Shown piece after piece: positions 1 through 9,080 of a stretch of 64,000 nt of DNA (its first letter is position 1; the number at the start of each line of letters is the position of its first letter). The DNA comes from Bombilactobacillus bombi (GTDB lineage: Bacteria; Bacillota; Bacilli; Lactobacillales; Lactobacillaceae): NCBI RefSeq assembly GCF_964340835.1, contig NZ_OZ204251.1; one strand, given 5' to 3'. A program made the translations under genes and the position numbers. Below the pieces are notes generated by a model. The model worked only from the letters and a program-made list of their open reading frames with translations, was not told where the DNA came from and made no database searches.

Positions 1-132
1 GGCAATAGAGATATTATTTGGTTCATTTATCTATTTTTTTATTTTGTGGTTTTTAAAACCAAGAATCTTAAAGAAATTATTTTAAATAATAGAAAAAGTA
101 CGTTGTTTCTTATAATCACCCTTTTATATTGA
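1..132 (+). CDS. C-terminal end of an unidentified membrane protein (partial)
   Basis: An open frame runs from the first base of the window to a TGA at 130-132, giving 43 residues. The tail has one hydrophobic stretch (WFIYLFFYFVVF), a basic loop (KTKNLKEIILNNRK) and a second hydrophobic segment at the extreme C-terminus, which fits the end of a polytopic membrane protein. The stop lies in the loop of a strong hairpin, as expected for the last gene of a transcript. The family cannot be identified from this fragment. It lies upstream of surface polysaccharide genes, so a role in that pathway is only a guess. Confidence 0.5.
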   Translation, partial: GNRDIIWFIYLFFYFVVFKTKNLKEIILNNRKSTLFLIITLLY

Positions 133-160
133 TTAATTATATAAAAGGGTTTGATTTTAT
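118..160 (+). terminator. AT-rich intrinsic terminator
   Basis: A perfect 12-bp stem (ACCCTTTTATAT at 118-129 and its complement at 139-150) with a 9-nt loop is followed by the T-rich TTGATTTTATT. It ends the upstream partial gene, whose stop codon is in the loop. Confidence 0.65.
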
Positions 161-244
161 TAACTCTTATGTGTTTATTATCATTTTATCTTAATTTGTT
201 TAAAAAAGTTAGTTGAATATTTATACAGTATAGGAAGTTAAAAA

Positions 245-2446
245 ATGAATAAACGATTAATTAATCTATTAAATATTTTATTTGCTGTTATTCTAGCAAT
301 AGTTATGACTTCATGGCTAAATTTAACTTTTAATAACTATGCAATTTCACCAATAAGCGTAGTTTATTTTGTTGTAGGTTTAGTAGGATTTGATTATTTA
401 ATACATAAGTTATTGGCTATCAGATCACAGCAGTGGTTATTGTTAGCAACTTCTGCTGTAGTTACGGTAATTGAAGAATTAATGGGAATTTTAGTTAATT
501 TATCACAAATTAATACATTTTCCTTTCCAGATATTAAATCTATAATTTTATTATTATTAATCAATATGATTATTATTTTTCAGTATCAAAAAAATGATTT
601 ATTTAAAATCGTTGTTGCTTTGATAATGTCTTTTTTTGAAACTATTGCCATTTGGTTTAATTTTGACGTTGGAGAGACTTTATGGAGTTGGGTATTAGTT
701 GTTGGTAGTATTAATTTATTAATCAATTTAGTGTCTTTAAAATATGTTAGAAAGCGTAGTTATTGGCTACTATCTAGTATTGCGGGAATATTGTTTTCCT
801 TAGCTTTGGTTTTAGGCAAGCAACTTTATGATAATTATCAGTTTCCTGCTTTTAATGTGGCTACTATATTAACTTTCATGGGATTTGTACTATTTTGGAC
901 TGCGATTGTTGCTTTGATAATAAATTATGCAATTAATAATCAAATTGTATTCTCTTCTAATCAGCAAAATTCCCCAATTCAAAATTGGTTTAATCAGTTA
1001 AAACATCCTTGGTTATGGAGTGCAGTAGTCACTTTTATTATTTTTATACCGGCAATCATAGCTTTAGCTCCAGGAATTTGGAGTTATGACACGCCTTATC
1101 AGTATTTTTCGATGACGAGAAATAATTGGAATATGGGTCAACCTATTGCCAGTATGATGATTGTCTATTTCTTTGTCCAAATAATTGGCGTTAATTTCCT
1201 ACATTCAGTAGCTACAGGTTTATTTATCATGATTGTAGTACAGTTTATTTTAGCAGCTGTTATTTTTGGATATGGTTTTAAGGTGCTCAATCGTTGGCAG
1301 ATTCCTTGGATATTTCAAGTAGTTGTTTGGAGTTGGTGGACGTTGCATATTACTAATTGGACTTCTTTAGCCCAATCTAACACCAAAGATACTTGGTGTG
1401 GATTAGCTGCAGTTTTAATCATGATTTTTTTGCTGGAAATGTGGCAAGATGGTCCGAAATTTTTCCATTCATATGGTAAATTAGTTCTTTTAATTCTCTC
1501 TTTATTTGTATTTTTGACTTTTAGAAACAGCAGTCGATTAGTGTTAATTATGTTTTTACCTTTTTGGTTAGGGTTTTGTTGGAAATATTGGAAACAAATC
1601 GTAGCAATCATTGTAGCCACAGGGGCATTGTTTTATCTTTTTAATGGACCAGTTGTTCATAGCTTGCCTAGTTCTGCAGTTGATGTTAACCAAGGGGGTG
1701 GCGTCAGGAATATGGATAATGTAGGCGGATTGAAAGCACAGATTATTTTTGGTGGTTATGTCAATGCTGGAAATAAATTTAGCTCGGCTGACAAACAATT
1801 TCTGTGGACAATTTTGCCTAAAGGAACACCTGAACAATATTCACATTTTTATAGTCCACAATTTGCTGATCAGGCTAATACGGTGTGGGGTCAATTAGGA
1901 GTTCATTATCATCATATTTATCAGGGTAATTATAATCAAAGACGTTCTAAAATGATGAAGCAAATTATTTCACATTATCCACTAGCCACTTTACAAGTTA
2001 TCTTGAATCAAAATTTAGGTTGGTATTACCCGCAAAGTACGTATCCTTCTAAATCTGGTAATATTTATAACGAGGTAATTAATGAAACTAAAAATGGTCC
2101 AATGAAAAAAGATGGCGTTATTATTAATAATTGGAAATTATTTCCATCATTGTATCAGTTTATATATAGCTTGGAGCAAGATGGAACTTATTACCAATAT
2201 CCTGTAATTGCGAGTTTCTTTGATCCCGCATTTTGGGGATGGATAATATTAGTTATTTTATTAATCTTAATTGCACAAAAATCTTGGAAAGCATTTATGA
2301 TATCTTTCTTTGTTACAATTCAGTGGGCAACATTATGGGCTGCTCCTGTAGTACTTGTACGATATATTTATCCTATATTCTTGTGTCTGCCTTTGCTTGC
2401 AATAATGATTTATATTAGAAAATCTAAATTAGATGTTATTGAGTAG
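245..2446 (+). CDS. DUF6020-like polytopic membrane protein, probable surface glycosyltransferase
   Basis: This 733-residue protein has about 14 hydrophobic segments. The first ones are closely packed (about residues 5-230), and a large non-membrane region follows at about residues 470-640 before the last helices. The motif PGIWSYDTPYQY after a membrane helix (about residue 275) resembles the region typical of the DUF6020 family, which is related to GT-C type lipid-linked sugar transferases. That assignment is from memory of the family, not a search. The start is an ATG preceded by AGGAAG. Base composition is clearly more AT-rich than the rfb genes downstream, as in the neighbouring acyltransferase, suggesting the pair was acquired together. 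It probably acts in the cytoplasmic membrane on cell-wall or teichoic-acid glycans. The exact reaction is unknown. Confidence 0.6.
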   Translation: MNKRLINLLNILFAVILAIVMTSWLNLTFNNYAISPISVVYFVVGLVGFDYLIHKLLAIRSQQWLLLATSAVVTVIEELMGILVNLSQINTFSFPDIKSIILLLLINMIIIFQYQKNDLFKIVVALIMSFFETIAIWFNFDVGETLWSWVLVVGSINLLINLVSLKYVRKRSYWLLSSIAGILFSLALVLGKQLYDNYQFPAFNVATILTFMGFVLFWTAIVALIINYAINNQIVFSSNQQNSPIQNWFNQLKHPWLWSAVVTFIIFIPAIIALAPGIWSYDTPYQYFSMTRNNWNMGQPIASMMIVYFFVQIIGVNFLHSVATGLFIMIVVQFILAAVIFGYGFKVLNRWQIPWIFQVVVWSWWTLHITNWTSLAQSNTKDTWCGLAAVLIMIFLLEMWQDGPKFFHSYGKLVLLILSLFVFLTFRNSSRLVLIMFLPFWLGFCWKYWKQIVAIIVATGALFYLFNGPVVHSLPSSAVDVNQGGGVRNMDNVGGLKAQIIFGGYVNAGNKFSSADKQFLWTILPKGTPEQYSHFYSPQFADQANTVWGQLGVHYHHIYQGNYNQRRSKMMKQIISHYPLATLQVILNQNLGWYYPQSTYPSKSGNIYNEVINETKNGPMKKDGVIINNWKLFPSLYQFIYSLEQDGTYYQYPVIASFFDPAFWGWIILVILLILIAQKSWKAFMISFFVTIQWATLWAAPVVLVRYIYPIFLCLPLLAIMIYIRKSKLDVIE

Positions 2447-2483
2447 ATATATAATTTTCTAAATATATAGGAGATTCTTATAG

Positions 2484-3581
2484 ATGGAATATAGAGATTC
2501 AAAAATAGAAGTATTACGTATTGTTTCTATTTTTTTAATTATTTTAGGTCATATAGCAATAGAAACTAAGTGGAATTTTTTTAATATGACAATACCGCGA
2601 GTTGTCTCAATAGAAACAATGTGGATAGGAGCAAAATTAGGAGTTAATATATTTTTTTTAATAACAGGATATTTTTTGATTAGTAAGAATAGTTTTAGGA
2701 TAACTGCAACTATTAAGATATGGCTGACAACTATTTTTTACTCTTGGATTTTAACAATATTTAGTATTATCTTTTTACCTAATATATTAAATGTTGAACA
2801 AATTATACAATTCATTTTTCCAGTATTCTTTGGTACTTATTGGTTTATTACAGTTTATATAGTTTTGATGTTACTTTCTCCGTTTATTAATAAATTTTTA
2901 AAAAATTTATCTCAATCTGAATTTTTATGGATTTTAATTGTTGGATTTATTTATTTATTTGTTTGTTCAACTTTTTTTAAAAATCTTTCAACCGGAACAT
3001 CAGGTGATATATTTATTACTAGTTTATATGTTTATATGTTAGGAAGCTATATTGGTTTATATAAATCAAACTTTATTAATAAAAAATATAAATTATCAAA
3101 ACATTTATCAATATTTATTTTGATGATTTTATTAATGATTTGCTCTGTTGCAGTGATGAGTTTACTTATTAAGCACCATTTGGTTTCTTATGATTCTAAA
3201 AGATTAATATATTTTATTGGTGGAAATAGTCCTTTCGAAGTAATTGCATCTATGGAATTATTTATCATAACTTTGAATAAAAACAGTTTTTATAATTCTT
3301 TTATTAATAAAATTTCCAATACTGTTTTATCTGTATATATAATGCATACTCATTATTTATTTTCAATATTTATAATACCAACTATAATTAATGCAAAAAA
3401 ATTTCAATATTCTAACATATTAGTCATATATTTGTATTGTTTTTTATGGACTGCATGCATATTAATTCTATTGGTTATTATTGATTTGATAAGACAATAT
3501 TTCCTAAATAACATAGAAATAAAAGTTATTAATAATGTTTCTAATAAATTAAAAAGTATAAAGAAAAAGTTTTTAATATAA
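2484..3581 (+). CDS. acyltransferase family 3 membrane protein (surface glycan O-acyltransferase)
   Basis: This 365-residue protein is an integral membrane acyltransferase of the Acyl_transf_3 type, which moves acyl (often acetyl) groups onto sugars of surface polymers. The N-terminus has the family signature: a charged start, EVLRIVSIFLIILGH with the expected catalytic histidine at about H23, and then GVNIFFLITGYFLI in the second helix. About ten membrane helices follow. It begins 37 bp after the DUF6020-like gene with AGGAGATTC upstream and is probably co-transcribed with it. It is strikingly AT-rich. A close paralogue lies at 7230-8348, on the other side of the rhamnose genes. The substrate is unknown. 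Confidence 0.8.
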   Translation: MEYRDSKIEVLRIVSIFLIILGHIAIETKWNFFNMTIPRVVSIETMWIGAKLGVNIFFLITGYFLISKNSFRITATIKIWLTTIFYSWILTIFSIIFLPNILNVEQIIQFIFPVFFGTYWFITVYIVLMLLSPFINKFLKNLSQSEFLWILIVGFIYLFVCSTFFKNLSTGTSGDIFITSLYVYMLGSYIGLYKSNFINKKYKLSKHLSIFILMILLMICSVAVMSLLIKHHLVSYDSKRLIYFIGGNSPFEVIASMELFIITLNKNSFYNSFINKISNTVLSVYIMHTHYLFSIFIIPTIINAKKFQYSNILVIYLYCFLWTACILILLVIIDLIRQYFLNNIEIKVINNVSNKLKSIKKKFLI

Positions 3582-3685
3582 ATATATTATAGTCTGATGA
3601 AAATAAAGTTATAAGAACTTAAATTAAAACTTAAGATAATTAATCTTATTAAATTTTGATATTTATTTAATAAATTATTAGTTAT

Positions 3686-3733
3686 AACTCAAAGCAATTC
3701 TTGTGTTTATCAAGAATTTGCTTTGAGTTTTTA
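3686..3733 (+). terminator. strong intrinsic terminator before the rhamnose operon
   Basis: A stem of about 18 bp, from AACTCAAAGCAATTCTTG (3686-3703) to its near-perfect complement (3711-3729, one bulged base), has a 7-nt loop and a run of five T. It separates the AT-rich surface genes from rfbA. Confidence 0.85.
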
Positions 3734-3796
3734 GATTAATTTGTAATGTGATATTATAAAGACTAAGATTTTTAGTAAAGAGAAGAGGACCCAACA

Positions 3797-4663
3797 ATGA
3801 AAGGAATTGTTTTAGCTGGTGGTTCGGGAACAAGATTATACCCAATTACAAAAGCTATTTCCAAGCAACTAATTCCAATATATGATAAGCCAATGATTTA
3901 TTACCCCATGTCGGTGTTGATGCTCGCTGGCATACGCGATATCTTAATTATTTCAACACCTCATGATTTACCACGTTTTGAAGAATTATTTAATGATGGC
4001 AGTGATTTGGGGTTAAATATTAGCTATGCTGTCCAAGATCAACCGCGTGGTTTAGCTGATGCCTTTATTGTCGGACGTAAATTTATTGGTTCCGATTCGG
4101 TTTGTTTAGTTTTAGGTGATAATATTTTTTATGGTAGTGGTTTATCAGAATTACTACAAAAGACGGCTCAAAAAAATCACGGTGCCACGGTTTTTGGGTA
4201 TCATGTTAATGATCCAAAACGCTTTGGTGTGGTAGAATTTGACAAAGCCAAACATGTTAAGTCAATTGTAGAAAAACCTAAAAATCCAGCCAGCAATTAT
4301 GCGGTAACGGGGCTTTATTTTTATGATAATCAGGTGATTGATATCGCCCAGCAAGTCCAGCCTTCAGCTCGAGGAGAATTAGAGATTACAAGTATTAATC
4401 AAGCTTATTTGAATCAAGGCCAACTTGACGTTGAGATTATGCGTCGGGGTTATGCTTGGTTAGATACTGGCACTCATGATTCATTGCAAGAAGCTAGCAG
4501 TTTTATTGCGACAATTCAGCACAATCAAAATTTGAAAGTCGCATGCTTAGAAGAAATAGCTTATCGCATGGGTTATATTAGTCAAGAACAAGTTATTAAA
4601 TTAGCTCAACCGTTGCAAAAAAACGACTACGGACAATATTTATTACGATTGGTGGCACAATAA
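3797..4663 (+). CDS. rfbA: glucose-1-phosphate thymidylyltransferase
   Basis: RmlA/RfbA makes dTDP-glucose from dTTP and glucose-1-phosphate, the first step of dTDP-L-rhamnose synthesis in the cytoplasm. The 288-residue length is normal. The N-terminus has the nucleotidyl-transferase signature MKGIVLAGGSGTRLYPIT, followed by KQLIPIYDKPMIYYP and the GDNIFYG motif near residue 110. The ATG follows AGAAGAGGA at good spacing, and a strong terminator lies just upstream, so this is the first gene of rfbACBD. Its last base is the first base of the next gene. GC is visibly higher than in the flanking acyltransferases. Confidence 0.95.
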   Translation: MKGIVLAGGSGTRLYPITKAISKQLIPIYDKPMIYYPMSVLMLAGIRDILIISTPHDLPRFEELFNDGSDLGLNISYAVQDQPRGLADAFIVGRKFIGSDSVCLVLGDNIFYGSGLSELLQKTAQKNHGATVFGYHVNDPKRFGVVEFDKAKHVKSIVEKPKNPASNYAVTGLYFYDNQVIDIAQQVQPSARGELEITSINQAYLNQGQLDVEIMRRGYAWLDTGTHDSLQEASSFIATIQHNQNLKVACLEEIAYRMGYISQEQVIKLAQPLQKNDYGQYLLRLVAQ

Positions 4664-5244
4664 TGGGTAAATTACAAATTCAAACAACTGCTTTGCAAGA
4701 TGTGAAGTTAATTACACCACAGTTCTTTGGGGATCAACGCGGTTTTTTTACTGAATCTTATTCCCAAAGAGATTTTCATGATGCTGGTATTAGTTTTAAC
4801 TTCATTCAAGATAATCATTCTTTATCTACTCGAGCAGGAGTCTTAAGAGGGATGCATTTTCAAAACGGACAAGCAGCTCAGGCTAAGTTAATTAGAGTTG
4901 TGACTGGTGTTGTTTGGGATGTTATAGTTGATTTGCGTTTGGGTTCACCTACTTATTTAAAATGGCAAGGTTATATCTTATCTGAAAGTAATCATCGCCA
5001 ATTGTTAGTTCCTAAGGGGTTTGCTCATGGTTTTGTGACCTTAACTGATAATGTTAATTTTTTATACAAATGTGATAATTATTATGATGCTCAGGCTGAC
5101 GATGGCATTTCTTATTGTGATCCACAATTAAAGATTGCTTGGCCAATTGATTTGGCTCAAGCTATAACTTCTGAAAAAGATGCACATCGGCAAAGCTTAC
5201 AAGAATTTGAAAAAAATAATCCCTTTGTCTATGGAGAAATTTAA
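4663..5244 (+). CDS. rfbC: dTDP-4-dehydrorhamnose 3,5-epimerase
   Basis: RmlC/RfbC epimerises dTDP-4-keto-6-deoxyglucose at C3 and C5. It is 193 residues, within the usual range, with the cupin core. RGMHFQ near residue 65 holds the catalytic histidine, and VWDVIVDLR and PKGFAHGF are family motifs. The ATG shares one base with the rfbA stop (TAATG), and the rfbC stop likewise overlaps the rfbB start, indicating translational coupling. The protein ends with a slightly extended tail (QEFEKNNPFVYGEI). Confidence 0.93.
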   Translation: MGKLQIQTTALQDVKLITPQFFGDQRGFFTESYSQRDFHDAGISFNFIQDNHSLSTRAGVLRGMHFQNGQAAQAKLIRVVTGVVWDVIVDLRLGSPTYLKWQGYILSESNHRQLLVPKGFAHGFVTLTDNVNFLYKCDNYYDAQADDGISYCDPQLKIAWPIDLAQAITSEKDAHRQSLQEFEKNNPFVYGEI

Positions 5245-6275
5245 TGTTAAAAAAAATTTTAGTAACTGGAGGAGCCGGCTTTATTGGCTCTAATTTCGTA
5301 CATTATTTAGTTCAAAACCAACCCCAAACACAAATAACAGTTCTAGATAAATTAACATATGCAGGTAATCGAGAAAATTTAGCAGGATTGCCTTCTAATC
5401 GAGTTAAATTGGTTGTTGGGGATATTTGTGATGCCCAATTAGTAGATAATTTAGTAGCTCAAACTGATGCGGTTGTGCATTACGCTGCTGAAAGTCATAA
5501 TGATAATTCTTTAAATAACCCTGATCCTTTTATTCAAACTAATATTGTGGGTACCTATACATTAATTCAAGCATGCCGGAAGCATAACATTCGTTATCAC
5601 CACATTTCCACTGATGAAGTGTACGGTGATCTCCCATTGCGAGAAGACTTACCGGGTCATGGTGAAGGTATAGGTGAGAAATTCACACCTACTAGCCGTT
5701 ATAATCCCAGTAGCCCTTATTCAGCTTCTAAAGCCAGTTCGGATTTATTAGTACATGCCTGGGTACGTTCTTTTGGGTTAAGAGCTACTATTTCTAATTG
5801 TTCCAATAATTATGGACCTTATCAGCATATCGAAAAGTTTATACCTCGTCAGATTACGAATATTTTGTGTGGTATTCGTCCAAAGCTGTATGGCAGTGGA
5901 AAGAATGTCCGCGACTGGATTCATACAAAAGACCATTCACATGCTGTTTGGTCGATTTTAACGCAAGGTACAATTGGTGAAACTTATTTAATTGGTGCTA
6001 ATGGTGAAAGAAATAACCGCGATGTTTTAGAATTAATATTAAAGTTGATGCACCAGCCTGTGGATGCTTATGATGAAGTGAAAGACCGACCAGGGCATGA
6101 TTTACGGTATGCGATTGATTCTACTAAGTTGCGCACAGAATTAGGTTGGCAGCCACAATATACAGACTTTGAAGCAGGATTAAAACAAACAATTGACTGG
6201 TATCGCAATCATCGTGAGTGGTGGATTAATGATAAACAAGCCGTAGAAAGTGAATATCAAAAAAATGGCCAATAA
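5244..6275 (+). CDS. rfbB: dTDP-glucose 4,6-dehydratase
   Basis: RmlB/RfbB converts dTDP-glucose to dTDP-4-keto-6-deoxyglucose. It is an extended SDR of 343 residues with the NAD-binding GGAGFIGSNF at residues 8-17, the substrate motif STDEVYGDLP, and the catalytic YSASK tetrad segment. The start overlaps the rfbC stop by one base, and the 3' end overlaps rfbD by 11 bp, so all four enzymes are made from one tightly coupled message. Confidence 0.95.
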   Translation: MLKKILVTGGAGFIGSNFVHYLVQNQPQTQITVLDKLTYAGNRENLAGLPSNRVKLVVGDICDAQLVDNLVAQTDAVVHYAAESHNDNSLNNPDPFIQTNIVGTYTLIQACRKHNIRYHHISTDEVYGDLPLREDLPGHGEGIGEKFTPTSRYNPSSPYSASKASSDLLVHAWVRSFGLRATISNCSNNYGPYQHIEKFIPRQITNILCGIRPKLYGSGKNVRDWIHTKDHSHAVWSILTQGTIGETYLIGANGERNNRDVLELILKLMHQPVDAYDEVKDRPGHDLRYAIDSTKLRTELGWQPQYTDFEAGLKQTIDWYRNHREWWINDKQAVESEYQKNGQ

Positions 6276-7110
6276 TAAAATTTTAATCCTGGGTGCTAAC
6301 GGGCAATTAGGTACCGAACTACAATTGTTGCTGCAAACCCAAAAAATAACTTATTTAGCTCCCAGTTCGCAAGAATTAGATATTACAGATTTAACTGTTG
6401 TTAAGCATTATTTGGCTAGGTATCAGCCGCAAGTTATTTTTGATTGCGCGGCTTACACTAAAGTTGATGCTGCTGAAACCGAACCTGGAAAAAGCTTGAA
6501 CTACAAGGTGAATGATCAGGGCACAGCTAATCTTGCGCAAGCAGCACAAGAAATTGGTGCTACTTTGTTTTATATTAGTACTGATTATGTGTTTGATGGG
6601 ACTAAGTTGACTGCTTATCAAGTAGATGATCAACCACATCCACAAAATGAATATGGTAAAGCCAAATTAGCGGGTGAGCAACATGTTACACAAATGATGA
6701 ATAACTATTATATTATTAGAACCTCTTGGGTGTTTGGTCAATATGGAGCCAACTTTGTAAAAACCATGCTGCACTTAGCCCAAACTCATGACCAAATTAC
6801 AGTAGTTAATGACCAATTTGGTCGTCCCACTTGGACAAAGACATTAGCCGAATTTATGGTATTTGCTTGGCAACAAAGACTTGACTTTGGAATTTATCAG
6901 TTAGCTAACATGAGTAGCTGTTCTTGGTATGAATTTGCGCAGGAAATTTTAAAAAATCAAGCTGTTAAAGTTTTGCCCGTAACTTCAAACCAATATCCCC
7001 AGGTTGCTCAGCGCCCAAAACATTCAATTTTAAGTATTGATAAAGTTTTGCAGACAAGGTTTGAAATTCCTAGTTGGCAAACGGCCGTTAATCAGTGTTT
7101 TGATCTTTAA
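6265..7110 (+). CDS. rfbD: dTDP-4-dehydrorhamnose reductase
   Basis: RmlD/RfbD performs the final NAD(P)H-dependent reduction to dTDP-L-rhamnose. The protein is 281 residues from the chosen ATG, with the nucleotide-binding motif ILGANGQLG near the N-terminus, YISTDYVFDG and the catalytic YGKAK. A GTG at 6250 would add five residues inside rfbB, but the ATG at 6265 gives the normal family N-terminus (MANNKILILGANG). It completes the rhamnose set. No glycosyltransferase follows, so the enzyme that uses dTDP-rhamnose must be elsewhere. Confidence 0.93.
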   Translation: MANNKILILGANGQLGTELQLLLQTQKITYLAPSSQELDITDLTVVKHYLARYQPQVIFDCAAYTKVDAAETEPGKSLNYKVNDQGTANLAQAAQEIGATLFYISTDYVFDGTKLTAYQVDDQPHPQNEYGKAKLAGEQHVTQMMNNYYIIRTSWVFGQYGANFVKTMLHLAQTHDQITVVNDQFGRPTWTKTLAEFMVFAWQQRLDFGIYQLANMSSCSWYEFAQEILKNQAVKVLPVTSNQYPQVAQRPKHSILSIDKVLQTRFEIPSWQTAVNQCFDL

Positions 7111-7229
7111 AAATAAGTTTGTAGGTAATTAAATTGCAGTTAATCAAAAACTATCTTTACAATGCTTTTTATCAAATTTTTGTTAAATTTAAATTTTATG
7201 GTTGTCATAAATGAAGAGGAGATTTTGAG

Positions 7230-8348
7230 TTGTCCACTAAAATTAGAAATTCTCGTATAGAGTTATTAAGAATAATTTCAATGTTTTTAATTGTTTATGA
7301 TCACATCATTATTTTTACAAATTGGAATTTAACTAATGATTACGTAAGAGACACCATTCTAGAAATTCCTACAATTGGAGGGAAATTAGGTGTTAATATC
7401 TTTTTTTTAATTACAGGATATTTTTTAATTAAAAAAAATAATTATAGATTTAATGGAACTATCAAAATAATTTTAACAACTCTTTTTTACTCTTGGATAG
7501 GTGTATTGATATCATATTTGTTCAAACTGCCAGGTATATCATGGAAACTAAATTTTCAAGGCATATTTCCAATTGAATTTGGTTCATATTGGTTTATTAC
7601 AGTGTATGTTTTTCTAATGTTAATTTACCCATATATTAATAAATTGGTTATTAATTTAACGCAAATACAATATTTTTTTCTTCTCATATTAGGTTTTGTT
7701 TGTCTTTTTATATGGTCTTGTTTTTTTTCTAATAAAGTTAGTGGAATAAGTGAGGGTAGTACTTTATTAACTGGAGTATATGTATATTTATTAGGAGGTT
7801 ATATACGCTTATATAATAAAACTAAGGATTTATATAAAAAAAATATAATTAATCTTACTATATTTTTTTTATCATTAATTTTGATGATTGTTTCTATCTT
7901 TTTAATTAATATTTTACAAGTACATGGATTTTTGAGGTATGGCTTACACAAATATATGAAATTTATTGATGGTGATAGTCCTTTACAATTAATTGCTTCC
8001 ATGGCGATTTTTATATATACAATAGATAAACCTTCTTTTGAAAATAAATTTATTAATATAATTGCCTCTACTAGTTTAGCTGTTTATATTCTCGACACGA
8101 ATATTTCTTTTCGTCATTATATGTATGATTTTGTTATACAAGCTCAAAAATTACAATTTTCAAATTATATATATTTATATTGTTTAATTGTATCTATCTT
8201 TATTTTTTTAATATTTATTACTATTGAACTTATAAGACAATTAGTAATGAGAAAAACAGAAGATAATTTATCAATAAAAATTTCAAATTATTTGCTTCGC
8301 ATAATTTCTAAGTTATATCAATTTTTAATTAAAAAAATAAATAAGTAG
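7230..8348 (+). CDS. acyltransferase family 3 membrane protein, paralogue of the one at 2484
   Basis: This 372-residue integral membrane acyltransferase is related along its whole length to the protein at 2484-3581. Both have the ELLRI(I)SMFLI-type start, a His in the first helix (about H25 here, in VYDHIII), the shared GVNIFFLITGYFLI, and a shared YSWI and FGSYWFITVY. The start is TTG, supported by GAAGAGGAG eight bases upstream; no better in-frame start is present. Composition is very AT-rich, unlike the rfb genes in between. It probably O-acylates a surface glycan. Whether it shares a substrate with its paralogue cannot be told. Confidence 0.78.
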   Translation: MSTKIRNSRIELLRIISMFLIVYDHIIIFTNWNLTNDYVRDTILEIPTIGGKLGVNIFFLITGYFLIKKNNYRFNGTIKIILTTLFYSWIGVLISYLFKLPGISWKLNFQGIFPIEFGSYWFITVYVFLMLIYPYINKLVINLTQIQYFFLLILGFVCLFIWSCFFSNKVSGISEGSTLLTGVYVYLLGGYIRLYNKTKDLYKKNIINLTIFFLSLILMIVSIFLINILQVHGFLRYGLHKYMKFIDGDSPLQLIASMAIFIYTIDKPSFENKFINIIASTSLAVYILDTNISFRHYMYDFVIQAQKLQFSNYIYLYCLIVSIFIFLIFITIELIRQLVMRKTEDNLSIKISNYLLRIISKLYQFLIKKINK

Positions 8349-8475
8349 TATTTAAATAATTGCAAAAAAGCTTTAAATATAGTTATCGTGTTATTTTTGT
8401 TTTGATTATGTTTTTTTGTTATTAGTCTTATGTAGGATTTTTTAAGGTAGAAATAAAACTATAAATTTAAGGATA

Positions 8476-8503
8476 ATAAAATTTTCAAAAATTTTATTTT
8501 TTT
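8476..8503 (+). terminator. possible all-AT terminator hairpin
   Basis: ATAAAATTTT (8476-8485) can pair with AAAATTTTAT (8488-8497), followed by a run of T. The stem contains no GC pair, so strength is doubtful. The position, between the acyltransferase and the riboswitch, is suitable. Confidence 0.35.
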
Positions 8504-8527
8504 CATAATTTTGTTATTATTAACAGT

Positions 8528-8564
8528 GAATGGTTCGCAAAATCCCATTTAAAAAAACTAAGGA
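8528..8564 (+). promoter_or_regulatory. preQ1 class I riboswitch controlling queT
   Basis: The sequence matches the compact preQ1-I aptamer. A P1 stem, AATGG (8529-8533) with CCATT (8544-8548), encloses the loop TTCGCAAAATC. An A-rich strand and the invariant AACTAAGG tail (8556-8563) follow, which would pseudoknot back into the loop. The tail contains the Shine-Dalgarno AAGGA of queT, whose ATG is at 8574, so ligand binding should sequester the ribosome site (translational OFF switch). No T-run terminator follows the aptamer. A weak -10-like TTATTATT lies at about 8514-8521, consistent with transcription starting just before the aptamer. Confidence 0.88.
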
Positions 8565-8573
8565 AGTAATATT

Positions 8574-9080
8574 ATGCAAAAAAGTAAAAATTGGGCCTTG
8601 CCCGCAATCGTTGCTGCATTATATGTTGCAATTTCTTTATTGTTTGCACCGTTAAGTTTTAACGCCGTGCAAATTAGATTTGCAGAGTTGTTTAATCACC
8701 TGGCAGCTTTTAACAAGAAATATATTATTGCAGTAACTTTAGGATGTTTCATTACAAATTTATTTTCTACTGTAGGAATGCCTGATTTAATTTTTGGAAC
8801 AGCTGGCACGATTATTGGTACTTGCTTAACCTGGTATTTCGGTAGTAAAACATCAATAAAATGGCAAAAATATACCATTGCGACCGTTTGTCAGATACCA
8901 GGGACCTTTTTAGTAGCTCTGGAGATGCATTTGTTTATGAAGTTACCATTAGTGTGGACTTGGGTAACAGTTGCTGCTGGGGAAATGCTCTCAATGATTA
9001 TAGGAGCTATCATTATTGATATTATTAGTCGTAAAATTGATTTTAGTAAGGGAGAAGTTATTAGACATGCCGTTCACTAA
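8574..9080 (+). CDS. queT: QueT-family queuosine precursor transporter
   Basis: This 168-residue membrane protein has about five helices. The N-terminus, with AIVAALYVAISLLFAPLSF followed by VQIRFAELFN and GCFITNLFS, is typical of the QueT family, proposed substrate-binding subunits of ECF-type transporters for queuosine precursors such as preQ1. The preQ1 riboswitch overlapping its ribosome-binding site strongly supports that substrate. No ECF energising module and no queuosine biosynthesis gene is in the window, so the ECF ATPases are presumably shared and encoded elsewhere. The 3' end overlaps the next gene by 14 bp. Confidence 0.88.
   Translation: MQKSKNWALPAIVAALYVAISLLFAPLSFNAVQIRFAELFNHLAAFNKKYIIAVTLGCFITNLFSTVGMPDLIFGTAGTIIGTCLTWYFGSKTSIKWQKYTIATVCQIPGTFLVALEMHLFMKLPLVWTWVTVAAGEMLSMIIGAIIIDIISRKIDFSKGEVIRHAVH

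Noticed and set aside
1315..1837. Minus-strand open frames inside the DUF6020-like gene
   Set aside because: They lie antisense within a well-supported membrane protein gene, have no ribosome sites and no family features.
9016..9066. Longer N-terminus for the DUF2829 protein
   Set aside because: The extra 17 residues lie wholly within queT, and the ATG at 9067 has the ribosome site and the family-like start.
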